DNA of 64,000 nucleotides from Arthrobacter sp. B6 (lineage in GTDB: Bacteria > Actinomycetota > Actinomycetes > Actinomycetales > Micrococcaceae): the NCBI RefSeq assembly GCF_001663775.1, contig NZ_KV467168.1, forward strand, positions 3,235,233 through 3,299,232, read 5' to 3'. The notes below the pieces were generated by a model. That model was not told where the DNA came from and made no database searches. It worked only from the letters and a program-made list of their open reading frames with translations. Within the stretch, counting starts at the first letter, position 1; every line of letters starts with the position of its first letter. The translations under genes were made by a program, and so were the position numbers. Below, piece by piece: positions 36,447-44,826 of this stretch.

Positions 36447-37133
36447 TTATGGGCGCGCCGCGAACCGTTCCAGCAGGTCCACGTGGCCGGAAACGATCAG
36501 CATGTCGCGGGCGGAAACCTTGGTCTCCGGCCGCGCATAGGTGAAGTCTTCGCCGGGTGACTTCACCCCCACGATCGTGACGCCATACTTCGACCGGACC
36601 TTGGACTCGTCCAGCGTGAAGCCTACGGTTTCGCGTGGCGGGTACATCTTGACTATGGCAAAGTCGTCGTCGAACTCGATGAAGTCCAGCATGCGACCAG
36701 AGACCAGATGCGCGGCGCGGACGCCGGCATCCGCTTCCGGGTAGATCACGTGGTTGGCGCCGATCCGGGTGAGGATCTTGCCGTGCGAGGGCGTGATGGC
36801 CTTAACCCACAGGTGCTCGATACCAAGGTCCACCAGGTTCACCGTGATCAGGACCGAGGACTCGATGGACGTGCCCACGCCCACCACGGCCGAGCTGAAC
36901 TCCTGCGCACCCAGCTGGCGCAGTGCGTCAATATTGGTGGCGTCGGCTTCCACCACGTGGGTCAGGAGGGGCGCCCATTTCTGGACGAGGCTGGTGTCCC
37001 GTTCGATCGCGAGAACTTCGCGGCCCTGCTTGACCAGCTGCTCTGCGGTCGAGGAGCCGAACCTGCCCAGCCCGATCACCAGGACCGGAGCGTTGTGCGC
37101 GGGCCGGTTGGGTGCGCCTGGGGTATTAGCCAA
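36447..37133 (-). CDS. Potassium uptake regulatory protein, TrkA/KtrA type
   Basis: 228 aa RCK protein that gates the KtrB channel. The RCK-N domain has VLVIGLGRFGSSTAEQL (GxGxxG nucleotide site) and the acidic end of strand two in VLAIERD. The RCK-C domain covers roughly residues 140-228 (YGVTIVGVKSPGEDF). The start is taken as TTG at 37133, with AGAGG seven bases upstream; it overlaps the ktrB-like stop by eight bases. Earlier in-frame starts would run far into the channel gene. Confidence 0.9.
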   Translation of the reverse strand: MANTPGAPNRPAHNAPVLVIGLGRFGSSTAEQLVKQGREVLAIERDTSLVQKWAPLLTHVVEADATNIDALRQLGAQEFSSAVVGVGTSIESSVLITVNLVDLGIEHLWVKAITPSHGKILTRIGANHVIYPEADAGVRAAHLVSGRMLDFIEFDDDFAIVKMYPPRETVGFTLDESKVRSKYGVTIVGVKSPGEDFTYARPETKVSARDMLIVSGHVDLLERFAARP

Positions 37134-38559
37134 TGATGGGCCTCTCTTCCGGGTAGTGGTACAGCTGGCTGCGCTGGCGCAGGGCAAGTCCAGCTGCAAG
37201 GGTAACGGTGCCCACGCGCCCCATGAACATCAGTGCCGTCAGCACGTAGGCTCCGGCAGGAGGGGCCTCGGCACTGAGGTTCGTGCTCAGGCCACAGGTG
37301 GCGAATGCCGAAATTGCCTCAAACAGCACTCGGTCCAAGGATTCACCGGTGATGGACAGCAACAAAAACGATCCAACCGAAACCAATGTGGCACCCGCAA
37401 CGATAACGGAAATGGCAACGCGCATAGCACCCTGCGGAATGGTACGTCCGTGGGCCTGCACGTCTGCGTCACCGCGGGCCTCGGCCGCTATGGCCAGAAA
37501 CATAATGGCGATGGTGGTCACCTTGATACCGCCAGCCGTGGATGCTGAACCTCCTCCGGCGAACATGAGGGCGTCCGTCAGCAGCATGGTGGTGGACTCC
37601 AGTTGGTTCTGGTCCACCAGGTTGAACCCGCCGGAGCGTATCTGGACTGACGCAAAGACCGAGTTGAGGACCTTGTCACTGAAACTGAGTGGCCCGATGG
37701 TCCGGGCGTTGTCCCACTCCATAACTGCCCAGAGAATGCTCCCCGCGGCGAAGAGGATGAGGGACACCTCGATGGTCAGTTTTGTGTGAAGGTTCCATTT
37801 CTTCCAGTTAAACCCGTTCTGAAGCAGGACCATCACCACAGGAAACCCTAGGCTGCCCAGGAAAACGCCGACCATGATCGGAACAAGAATCCATAGGTCA
37901 TTCGCGTATGGAACGATTCCTTCTGCGTGGGCCGTGAATCCTGCATTGTTGAAGGAAGAGATGGCATAGAACAAGCCGTGCCAGACTGCATTCCAGAAGC
38001 TCTCACCGATAATGAGGAAGCGGGGGATGAGCACGAGGGCAAGTACCGCCTCGATGACCACCGAAGTGGTAATCACGATCCGAAGTAGTGCACCAACCTC
38101 ACCGAGGCGTCCGGCGTTGTTCATCGATTGGGCGGCGATGACCTTGCCGCGCACACCAAGGCGCTTACTGACCATAAGTGCCAGCAGCGACGCCAGGGTC
38201 AGCGTGCCCAAGCCCCCTATAAAGATGCCGACCAAAATGACCAGTTGCCCGAAGAAAGACCAGTGAGTGGCCGTAGTCACCACGGTCAGCCCGGTGACGC
38301 AGACAGCAGAAACTGCCGTGAACATGGCTTGGTGGAGTGGAGTGGATTCACCGTCCGCTGATGCTGCCGGCAGGGAGAGCAGGAAAGTGAACACCAGGCA
38401 GACGGAAGCGAATACGGTCAAGGCAAGCCGGGCGGGCGACGTATTGGCAATATCGTCAATGAAGTCCCGCAGCCGGGTGAAGACCCACAGCCCTTCGCGC
38501 TCCGGTGCGGCGGGGTGCCAGGTGGCCGGGTTCCGGGGCCTCGACTGGCGTTGCGTCAT
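37126..38559 (-). CDS. Potassium transporter subunit, TrkH/KtrB type
   Basis: 477 aa membrane channel for potassium uptake. Four pore repeats are visible by their filter sequences: AVCVTGLTVVTT, SSFNNAGFTAHAEG, IRSGGFNLVDQ and FATCGLSTNLS. About eight to ten membrane helices. GAGGAAAAG precedes the ATG. It is the first gene of a two-gene operon with the RCK regulator. Its promoter region faces that of the AcuC gene. Confidence 0.93.
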   Translation of the reverse strand: MTQRQSRPRNPATWHPAAPEREGLWVFTRLRDFIDDIANTSPARLALTVFASVCLVFTFLLSLPAASADGESTPLHQAMFTAVSAVCVTGLTVVTTATHWSFFGQLVILVGIFIGGLGTLTLASLLALMVSKRLGVRGKVIAAQSMNNAGRLGEVGALLRIVITTSVVIEAVLALVLIPRFLIIGESFWNAVWHGLFYAISSFNNAGFTAHAEGIVPYANDLWILVPIMVGVFLGSLGFPVVMVLLQNGFNWKKWNLHTKLTIEVSLILFAAGSILWAVMEWDNARTIGPLSFSDKVLNSVFASVQIRSGGFNLVDQNQLESTTMLLTDALMFAGGGSASTAGGIKVTTIAIMFLAIAAEARGDADVQAHGRTIPQGAMRVAISVIVAGATLVSVGSFLLLSITGESLDRVLFEAISAFATCGLSTNLSAEAPPAGAYVLTALMFMGRVGTVTLAAGLALRQRSQLYHYPEERPIIG

Positions 38560-38651
38560 GGGGTGGCTTTTCCTCGGTTGAAACTGTTTCCTTCAGTAGT
38601 AAACCACTAATGCACGCGTAATGGCCGGGCTGGGTGGGCGGCGGGCTCGGG

Positions 38652-38657
38652 TAGCCT
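38652..38657 (+). promoter_or_regulatory. Candidate -10 hexamer, leaderless acuC-like gene
   Basis: TAGCCT, seven bases, then ATG at 38665. Confidence 0.45.
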
Positions 38658-38664
38658 GTGATTG

Positions 38665-39876
38665 ATGACATACCTGCCCGGTCTCAGCCAGCCCGCGCCG
38701 CCAACGACGGTGGTGTGGAATTCCGCCATGACCGCCTACAACTTTGGCCCCGGGCACCCGATGGCACCTCAACGGATGGACCTTACGGTGCGCCTGGCCC
38801 GCAGCCTGGGCCTGTTGGACCTCTCACATGTGTCGGTGGAGGCTCCGGAGGTGGCATCCGACGCCGAGCTTGAGACCGTGCACTCCCCGGACTTCGTGGC
38901 GGCGGTACACAGGATCAGCGAGGATCCCTCCTCGCCCGATGAATCCAGGGGACTGGGCACCGAGGACGATCCCGCCTTTGCGGGCATGCATGAGGCAGCA
39001 GCGCGCCTGGCGGGAGGCTCGCTGCTCGCGGCTGCCGCTGTCCTGGACGGGTCCGCCCTCCACGCGGTGAACTTCGGTGGCGGCCTGCACCACGCCGCCC
39101 GTGACCGGGCCAGCGGCTTCTGCATCTACAACGACTCGGCCCTTGCCGTTCAAAGGCTGCTCGACGGCGGCGTCCGGCGGGTGGCGTATATCGACGTCGA
39201 CGCGCACCACGGCGACGGGACGGAAAGCATCTTCTGGAACGACCCCCGTGTGCTCACCATCTCGCTGCACGAAAGCGGACTGACGCTGTTCCCTGGCACC
39301 GGATTCGCGAACGAGGTCGGTGGCCCGCAGGCGCAGGGGAGCGCCGTCAACGTTGCGCTGCCCTCCGGCACCGGGGACGCCGGCTGGCTGCGGGCGTTCC
39401 ATGCGGTGGTCCCGCAGCTGGTTGGGGCTTTCGAGCCCGAAGTGATCGTGAGCCAGCACGGCTGCGATTCGCACCGGAGGGATCCGCTGACCCATCTCAA
39501 CCTGAGCGTGGACGGCCAGCGCGAGGCGGCCACCGCCGTCGGAAATCTTGCCGTGCGTTACTGCGGCAACCGCTGGATTGCCACCGGCGGCGGCGGGTAC
39601 AACGTCACGGATGTGGTGCCGCGGTCCTGGAGCCACCTCATCGCCATCGCCGCAGGCCGCCCGGTACCTCTGCGGACCCCGGTGCCTGCGGACTGGCGCG
39701 CGTACGTTGACGAGAAGTTCGGCGCAGCAACGCCGGGGCTTATGGGGGATGACGTGGAGCTGTGGTGGCGGTCCTGGGAAGTCGGCTTCGACCCCAACGA
39801 CGCCGTCGACCGCACTGTCATGGCCACCCGTAAGGCCGTGTTTCCGCTGCACGGGCTGGACCCCTGGTTCGATTGA
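38665..39876 (+). CDS. acuC: Acetoin utilization protein AcuC (class I HDAC-like deacetylase)
   Basis: 403 aa arginase/deacetylase-fold protein. The catalytic zinc motif DVDAHHGDGTESIFW lies near residues 176-190; the third ligand is in SQHGCDSHRRDPL, and GGGGYNV holds the conserved tyrosine. The start of the fold is NFGPGHPMAPQRM. In Bacillus, AcuC deacetylates acetyl-CoA synthetase; acs is present 30 kb away. Substrate here is inferred from the family. A TTG three bases upstream is also in frame. Confidence 0.92.
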   Translation: MTYLPGLSQPAPPTTVVWNSAMTAYNFGPGHPMAPQRMDLTVRLARSLGLLDLSHVSVEAPEVASDAELETVHSPDFVAAVHRISEDPSSPDESRGLGTEDDPAFAGMHEAAARLAGGSLLAAAAVLDGSALHAVNFGGGLHHAARDRASGFCIYNDSALAVQRLLDGGVRRVAYIDVDAHHGDGTESIFWNDPRVLTISLHESGLTLFPGTGFANEVGGPQAQGSAVNVALPSGTGDAGWLRAFHAVVPQLVGAFEPEVIVSQHGCDSHRRDPLTHLNLSVDGQREAATAVGNLAVRYCGNRWIATGGGGYNVTDVVPRSWSHLIAIAAGRPVPLRTPVPADWRAYVDEKFGAATPGLMGDDVELWWRSWEVGFDPNDAVDRTVMATRKAVFPLHGLDPWFD

Positions 39877-39905
39877 CAGTCCTGTTCGACCAGCCCGTGG
39901 ACCGG

Positions 39906-40409
39906 TCAGCTGGTGGGCTTCTCGGTCTGGAACACCACCCCGGCCGCGCCGATCAGCCAGCCGAGCAAGGACAAGGCGAAGGCGCCGATCAGGTCCGTGG
40001 ACGCCGTTCCCTTGGCGAGCCAAAGCAGCAGGACCAGCAGCCCCATTGCGAGGTAGACCACTACCGCTGCGACGATCCGGCCTGACAACCTCGCGGTGAC
40101 CTCGGAAGGATTGAAGGCCACCGCTTTGCCTGGAGCGCCCGGTCCTGCACCCGGCCGGGCTTCCTGGTCGCGCTCGTCCCGGCGGACTTCGGCGATGGTG
40201 AAACCCAGGGCAGATGCTGTCAGGGAACTCAAAGCGGTGCCCAGCACGCCTGCTGCCGTCACCAGTGCTCCGTTGAGCGCCGGCGCCGCTGTCCGCCCGT
40301 CCGGCACCCAAAACCCGACGCGCAGCATCACCGTGCCCCACACCGCCACAAAAAGGCCCAGAAACACAAATGCGATGATGTTGAAAAGTTGCTGGCGCAG
40401 GAAATCCAT
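39906..40409 (-). CDS. Small membrane protein of unknown function
   Basis: 167 aa with four hydrophobic segments (about residues 8-27, 42-62, 108-125 and 133-158) and a charged cytoplasmic loop VRRDERDQEARPG between the second and third. GAGGGG lies before the ATG at 40409, giving MDFLRQQLFN. It faces acuC convergently at 29 bp. Not recognised as any named family. Confidence 0.7.
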   Translation of the reverse strand: MDFLRQQLFNIIAFVFLGLFVAVWGTVMLRVGFWVPDGRTAAPALNGALVTAAGVLGTALSSLTASALGFTIAEVRRDERDQEARPGAGPGAPGKAVAFNPSEVTARLSGRIVAAVVVYLAMGLLVLLLWLAKGTASTDLIGAFALSLLGWLIGAAGVVFQTEKPTS

Positions 40410-40551
40410 AGCCGCCCACCCCTCATGTTTATGCGGCCACGGCCGGACAATCCGGGGCAACCGTGCATCCGTTCTAGCACCACGGGAGAACAGGGGCAAT
40501 GGCCCGCGGGCCCCCGCCGAAATAGTTGATGCCTTTCGGCGTATATGTCGC

Positions 40552-40557
40552 TAGGGT
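40552..40557 (+). promoter_or_regulatory. Candidate -10 hexamer, leaderless ArsR gene
   Basis: TAGGGT, six bases, then ATG at 40564. GGGAG also ends just before the ATG but is too close to act as a ribosome site. Confidence 0.45.
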
Positions 40558-40563
40558 GGGAGC

Positions 40564-41109
40564 ATGGTGACAGACGACGTATTTGCCGTCATTGCGGAAG
40601 CAACCCGGCGCGACATCCTCGTTTCCTTGCGTGCCGGGGACAAGGCCGTAGGGGAGCTGGTGGAGGAACTTGACGCAAGCCAGCCCACCATTTCCAAACA
40701 CCTCAAGGTCCTCCGCGAGGCTCAGCTCGTCAGCATGCGCGCGCAGGGCCAGAAGCGCTACTACGCCCTGAACCCCAAGCCGCTTGAAGGGATTGTCAGC
40801 TGGCTGGAAACGTTCGACGTCGGCCCGGCGGCTGCCGCCGCAAGATCGCCTGAGGTTCCCGCGGCGGAAGCGGGCAGCGAGCGTGCCGTGGCTGCCCCCT
40901 TGCGGGAGGGCGAAGCCGTGGCCGCCGTCCTGGCGCGCGATGACGCGGAGCTGAGCCCCGCCGTCGTCATTCCGGGCGGAACTGTTGCCCCGCTCAGTGA
41001 TGACACCGTGCCCCAGCAGATCGGCCGGACCGTGGGCCGCGCCGCCACCAAGGCCGCCGACCTGCTTGCCAACCTGCCGAACCTCCCGAAGTTTGGCCGC
41101 AAAAAGTAG
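40564..41109 (+). CDS. ArsR/SmtB family transcriptional regulator
   Basis: 181 aa. The winged helix ATRRDILVSLRAGDKAVGEL and DASQPTISKHLKVLREAQLV covers residues 10-60; RYYALNPKPLEG is the wing. It lacks the CVC metal motif. A disordered Ala/Glu-rich linker leads to a C-terminal amphipathic tail RAATKAADLLANLPNLPKFG, not usual in the family. Target unknown. Followed by repeat family B and the convergent lactate dehydrogenase. Confidence 0.87.
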   Translation: MVTDDVFAVIAEATRRDILVSLRAGDKAVGELVEELDASQPTISKHLKVLREAQLVSMRAQGQKRYYALNPKPLEGIVSWLETFDVGPAAAAARSPEVPAAEAGSERAVAAPLREGEAVAAVLARDDAELSPAVVIPGGTVAPLSDDTVPQQIGRTVGRAATKAADLLANLPNLPKFGRKK

Positions 41110-41116
41110 CCCTTAA

Positions 41117-41182
41117 CCCAAGTAAGTAGCAGCAAATGTCGTTTTGAGGGCTCAAACCGACACTTACTGCTACCTAGTTGGG
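41117..41182. repeat. Palindromic intergenic repeat, family B (terminator-like)
   Basis: Arms 41117-41148 and 41151-41182 are inverted copies over 32 bp with five mismatches and only two bases between them; they contain GTAGCAG and TGTCG cores. It lies between the convergent ArsR gene and lldD, 11 bp from the lldD stop. The length and symmetry suggest a bidirectional terminator or REP-like element. Confidence 0.85.
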
Positions 41183-41193
41183 CTGGGTGGGCT

Positions 41194-42534
41194 CTACTTG
41201 TTGAGCAGGCGCACATGTTCGGGGGTCAGCTCCGAGATCCTGCTGACGCCCAGCAGTGCCATGGTGCGGGCCATGTCCTTCTCCAGGATCTGGATGGCAC
41301 GGTCCACGCCGGCCCGGCCTCCGGCCATCAGGCCGTACAGGTACGCGCGCCCGATCAGCGTGAAGTCAGCGCCCAGGGCCAGGGCGGCGATGATGTCCGC
41401 GCCGCTCATGATGCCGGTGTCCAGCATGATGGCTGCGTCGGAGTTGTCCTTCGTGAAGGCTTCCTTGACGCCGGGCAGCAGGTGGAACGGGATGGGCGCG
41501 CGGTCCAGCTGGCGGCCGCCGTGGTTGGACAGCACCACGCCGTCGGCGCCGTGGTCCACCACCTTGCGGGCGTCCTCAACGGTCTGGATTCCCTTGACCA
41601 CGAGCTTGCCCTTCCAAGTCTCGCGGAGCCAGTCCAGGTCCTCGAAGGTGAGGGTGGGGTCGAACATCGAGTTGATGAGGTCGGCCACGGTGCCCGTGTA
41701 GCGAGACAGCGAGGCAAAGGTCAGCGGCTCGTGCGTGAGGAAGTTGAACCACCAGGCCGGACGGTAGGACGCGTCCAGCACAGTCTTGATGGTCAGGGCA
41801 GGCGGAATGGTCATGCCGTTGCGGACGTCGCGAAGGCGGGCGCCGGCGACTGCGGTGTCCACGGTGACCATGAGGGTGTCGTTGCCGGCGTTGGCGGCGC
41901 GCTCGATCAGTTCCAGTGAGCGGTCGCGGTCTGTCCACAGGTAGAGCTGGAACCAGTTGCGGCCGTTCGGGGCGGCGGCGGCCACGTCCTCGATGGAGGC
42001 GGTGCCCATGGTGGAGAGGGTGTACGGGATACCGGCCGCTTCGGCCGCCTGGGAGCCGGCGTATTCGCCTTCGGACTGCATCATGCGGGTGAAGCCGGTG
42101 GGGGCAATGCCCACGGGCAGCCGGGAGGACTTGCCCAGGATGTCGGTGCTCAGGTCAATCTTGGAGACATTCCGCAGGATGCCCGGCCGGAACTCGATAT
42201 CCAGGAAGGCCTCACGGGCGCGGCGCAGGGTGATCTCGGCTTCGGCGGCGCCGTCCGTGTAGTCAAAGGGCGCCTGTGGTGTGCGGCGCTTGGCAATGTC
42301 CCGCAGTTCCCAAATGGTGCTGGCCCGCTTGAGCCGGGCTTCCTTGCTGAACTCGGGCTTCTTGAACTGCATCAGCGGCGCGAGGTCCGAGTACTTCGGG
42401 ATGCGACGCTTCAGGGCGGCCGGGACTGCTGTCGAGGCGGCGGGGCGCGCCGCGGCCGCGGCGGAAGCCGGGACATCCGTAGCGTCCGGAGCCGGGGTGG
42501 TCTCGGGATTGTTCGGCTGGATCGTGTGGGTCAT
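41194..42534 (-). CDS. lldD: L-lactate dehydrogenase (FMN-dependent alpha-hydroxy-acid oxidase family)
   Basis: 446 aa. Oxidises L-lactate to pyruvate with FMN. The fold start is [23 protein letters not shown] contacts include [13 protein letters not shown] and [18 protein letters not shown], and the catalytic histidine is in [11 protein letters not shown]. The N terminus is about 45 residues longer than in E. coli, Ala-rich. GGAGG precedes the ATG at 42534; the longer frame to 42630 runs through both operators. Divergent from the FadR-type regulator and likely repressed by it in the absence of lactate. Confidence 0.93.
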   Translation of the reverse strand: MTHTIQPNNPETTPAPDATDVPASAAAAARPAASTAVPAALKRRIPKYSDLAPLMQFKKPEFSKEARLKRASTIWELRDIAKRRTPQAPFDYTDGAAEAEITLRRAREAFLDIEFRPGILRNVSKIDLSTDILGKSSRLPVGIAPTGFTRMMQSEGEYAGSQAAEAAGIPYTLSTMGTASIEDVAAAAPNGRNWFQLYLWTDRDRSLELIERAANAGNDTLMVTVDTAVAGARLRDVRNGMTIPPALTIKTVLDASYRPAWWFNFLTHEPLTFASLSRYTGTVADLINSMFDPTLTFEDLDWLRETWKGKLVVKGIQTVEDARKVVDHGADGVVLSNHGGRQLDRAPIPFHLLPGVKEAFTKDNSDAAIMLDTGIMSGADIIAALALGADFTLIGRAYLYGLMAGGRAGVDRAIQILEKDMARTMALLGVSRISELTPEHVRLLNK

Positions 42535-42585
42535 GGCTTCCTCCGTTGGTGGGCCGGACAGCTTGCGGGAGTCATCGTGCCGTGC

Positions 42586-42602
42586 GTGTGGTCTAACCAC
42601 AC
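42586..42602. promoter_or_regulatory. FadR/LldR-type operator, site 1
   Basis: GTGTGGTCTAACCACAC is a 17 bp palindrome, symmetric except at its centre, of the TGGTC/GACCA type bound by FCD-domain GntR regulators. It lies 52 bp before lldD. Confidence 0.8.
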
Positions 42603-42610
42603 TGTAGGGC

Positions 42611-42627
42611 ATGTGGTCCGACCACAT
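42611..42627. promoter_or_regulatory. FadR/LldR-type operator, site 2
   Basis: ATGTGGTCCGACCACAT, symmetric at 16 of 17 positions, 25 bp centre to centre from site 1. It ends five bases before the regulator's TAGGAT hexamer, so binding would also shut off the regulator gene. Confidence 0.8.
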
Positions 42628-42631
42628 CAAG

Positions 42632-42637
42632 TAGGAT
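42632..42637 (+). promoter_or_regulatory. Candidate -10 hexamer, leaderless FadR-type regulator
   Basis: TAGGAT, six bases, then ATG at 42644. Confidence 0.5.
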
Positions 42638-42643
42638 GGCCGT

Positions 42644-43336
42644 ATGCGTACCCATCAGCTTGTCCTCCAGTGGATCGAGGGCCAGCTCTCCGAAGGCAAA
42701 CTGGCCGTGGGTGGGCGGTTGCCCGCCGAACGCACCCTCGCTGAGCAGCTGCAGGTCTCCCGCACTTCAGTGCGCGAGGCGATCCGCATCCTGGAGGCAA
42801 TGGGCGTTGTCCGTGCCGGCGTCGGCTCCGGTCCCGAGGCGGGAACTGTGGTCATTTCGGACCCGACGGCGGCGCTCGGCTCGGCGCTGCGGCTCCACGT
42901 TGCCACGCAGCACCTGCCCGTGTCCGACATTGTCCAGACCCGGGTCCTCCTGGAATCCTGGGCGGCGTCCCACGCCCGACCTGATTCGCCGGAGCTCTCC
43001 GGGGCTGCCCGGCTCCTGGAAGAAATGGATGCCGACGGGGTGGCCGTGGACGACTTCCTGGCCCTCGACGTCCGCTTCCATCTGGCCCTGGCGGACGCCG
43101 CAGGCAATACCGTGGTCAGCGCCATGATGGGTTCCCTGCGCGAATCCATTACGGGCTATGCCTCACGCCTCACGGGCAACCTTCCGGATTGGGATGCCAC
43201 CGCATCGCGGCTACGGGCGGAGCACCATGACATCCTGGACGCCATCCGGAATGACGACGGCGAAAGGGCAGCAAAGCTGGTGGCCGCCCACATCGAGGGC
43301 TACTACCGGGAGGCCGGGGTCAGGCACTCCTCGTAA
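42644..43336 (+). CDS. GntR/FadR family regulator with FCD domain (LldR-like)
   Basis: 230 aa. The GntR winged helix has [20 protein letters not shown] and [14 protein letters not shown]. The C-terminal FCD domain (about residues 90-225) contains the metal/ligand residues expected in [14 protein letters not shown] and HHDILDAI and HIEGYYRE. Context (divergent lldD, two shared palindromes) makes it the lactate-responsive repressor. Probably leaderless. Confidence 0.9.
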   Translation: MRTHQLVLQWIEGQLSEGKLAVGGRLPAERTLAEQLQVSRTSVREAIRILEAMGVVRAGVGSGPEAGTVVISDPTAALGSALRLHVATQHLPVSDIVQTRVLLESWAASHARPDSPELSGAARLLEEMDADGVAVDDFLALDVRFHLALADAAGNTVVSAMMGSLRESITGYASRLTGNLPDWDATASRLRAEHHDILDAIRNDDGERAAKLVAAHIEGYYREAGVRHSS

Positions 43337-43366
43337 CTTCGGGCGCCCGGGTTCGGCGGCTCACGG

Positions 43367-43433
43367 TGGAGTTTTTGTCCACATATGGCGAGCTGGAGGG
43401 CATCCAAGTCGCCGTAACTGGACAAAAACTCCA
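43367..43433. repeat. Palindromic intergenic repeat, family A copy 2 (terminator-like)
   Basis: TGGAGTTTTTGTCCA (43367-43381) and its perfect complement (43419-43433) enclose 37 nt with an inner GGCGA/TCGCC stem. Thirteen of the arm bases (GAGTTTTTGTCCA) equal the copy at 36374. It lies between the convergent GntR and LacI genes. Confidence 0.85.
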
Positions 43434-43448
43434 TAGGGGGAGGGGTTG

Positions 43449-44483
43449 TCAGCCGTGCGTCGCTGTGCGTGGCGCCTTCGCCGGTCCGCTGCTCGCCCGG
43501 ATCTCAAGCCGCGGCTGGTAGCGGCTGCCCGGTGCATCATTCTCTTCCTTGCGGATGAGTGCGCGCATCTGCTCCCATGCCTGCTGGCCAAGCTCCGTGA
43601 TGGGCACGGCCGCCGTGGTCAGGGCAGGCGTGGTGTAGCGGGCAAACGGGATGTCGTCGAAGCCAGTGACCGAGATGTCACCGGGAACGTCCACTCCCCG
43701 CTCGTGAAGCCCGCTCATCAGTCCCATGGCTACAAGGTCGTTGAAGGCGAGGATGCCCGTGGCGCCGCTGTCCAGGACAGCGTCCACGGCCTCATGTCCG
43801 GTGTCGAAGTCCGAGCCGCCTTCGAGCATGAGGACCTCCACCTGAGGGTGGTCCGCTTTGAAGGCCTCCAGCCCCTGGAGCCTGAGTCCGTTGGAGGCGC
43901 TGCGGGGTGGCCCCGCCAGGAACGCCAGCCGCGTGTGGCCGAGGTCCACGAGGTGCCCCGCGAGGTCCTGGACGCCTTGCCCGTAGTCCACCACGAGGCT
44001 CGGAACGTCAGCCGCAGTTGTTGTCCGGTTGATCAGGACCAGCGGGTGCAGCGAAGGCACGATTTCTTCCAGCTCGGCATCGCTCATGCGCGGTGCGCAC
44101 AGCACCAGGCCGTCGCACCGGCGGCGGGCCTCACCCGCCAGGATTGCTTCCTCACTGGAGACCTCGAAGGAGTCGGCGATCAGCACCCGGTAGCCGTCCT
44201 GGGCTGCTGCCCGGCTCAGCCCGCGCAGGATGGCCTGGAACGTGGGGTTGGCAAGGTCCGGAACCACAATCCCAATAGTGTCCGTCTTGCCCAGTGCAAG
44301 GCTCCGGCCCACCGGATTGGGCTGGTACTTCAGTTCCGCTGCTGCGGCCCGGACGCGGGCAGCAATTTCCGGATCCACCGTGAAGTTGCCGTTCATCACC
44401 CGCGAAACCGTGGCATGCGAAACTCCGGCTTTCACGGCAACTTCTGCGATGCCGATCCTTCCGGTTGCCGATCTCCTGACCAT
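43449..44483 (-). CDS. LacI family repressor, probable regulator of the uronate region
   Basis: 344 aa. Helix-turn-helix IGIAEVAVKAGVSHATVSRV with MNGNFTVDPEIAARVRAAAA, then hinge YQPNPVGRSLALG. The effector domain shows TDTIGIVVPDLANPTFQAIL and VTGFDDIPFARYTTPALTTA. The T-V-S recognition residues are those usually paired with GAAA-N-CG-N-TTTC operators, which occur upstream of it and at three further places. ATG at 44483 follows AGGCAGG; 44513 is an alternative. It is divergent from the uronate operon. Confidence 0.92.
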   Translation of the reverse strand: MVRRSATGRIGIAEVAVKAGVSHATVSRVMNGNFTVDPEIAARVRAAAAELKYQPNPVGRSLALGKTDTIGIVVPDLANPTFQAILRGLSRAAAQDGYRVLIADSFEVSSEEAILAGEARRRCDGLVLCAPRMSDAELEEIVPSLHPLVLINRTTTAADVPSLVVDYGQGVQDLAGHLVDLGHTRLAFLAGPPRSASNGLRLQGLEAFKADHPQVEVLMLEGGSDFDTGHEAVDAVLDSGATGILAFNDLVAMGLMSGLHERGVDVPGDISVTGFDDIPFARYTTPALTTAAVPITELGQQAWEQMRALIRKEENDAPGSRYQPRLEIRASSGPAKAPRTATHG

Positions 44484-44654
44484 GGCCTGCCTTTCGTAGG
44501 TCCCCCGGGCCATTCTGCCGCCAGAGGGCTGGCGATTTTCCTGCAGATGTCGGGTGTCGTGAGAAAAAGCATATAACGCCGCGGGAAAGCGATTTCTATC
44601 GGTACGTCAGAGAGCTTGGCCTCCGCGCGAAGGGCTCCGCAGCGCCCACCTTCT

Positions 44655-44668
44655 AGAAAACGCTTTCT
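44655..44668. promoter_or_regulatory. LacI-type operator AGAAAACGCTTTCT
   Basis: 14 bp, symmetric at 12 positions about a central CG. The same 14 bases occur at 44731 and 58365. Lies 172 bp before the uronate operon and on the LacI side. Confidence 0.75.
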
Positions 44669-44729
44669 CTCAACGAGGATATGGTTGACGAGAGCAGGTT
44701 GCTCTTGGTACAAATCATATAACGCTTAT

Positions 44730-44745
44730 GAGAAAACGCTTTCTC
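44730..44745. promoter_or_regulatory. LacI-type operator GAGAAAACGCTTTCTC
   Basis: 16 bp, symmetric at 14 positions. It lies just downstream of TATAAC (44718-44723), a position where a repressor would block initiation or clearance. Confidence 0.8.
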
Positions 44746-44826
44746 GGTAGTGTCCGGAAAGCGGCACACTGCGTCACACAAACGGCCGCCTTCCGGCCGG
44801 GTATTGAGCCTTCGAAAGGGACCCTC

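Larger units (their letters stand above)
44484..44826. other. Divergent regulatory region between LacI gene and uronate operon
   Basis: 343 bp without a gene. It has two LacI-type operators (44655, 44730) and two copies of CATATAACGC (44570 and 44716), the second ending five bases before operator 44730 and possibly part of the rightward -10. AAAGGG at 44816 serves the ATG at 44827. Confidence 0.6.
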
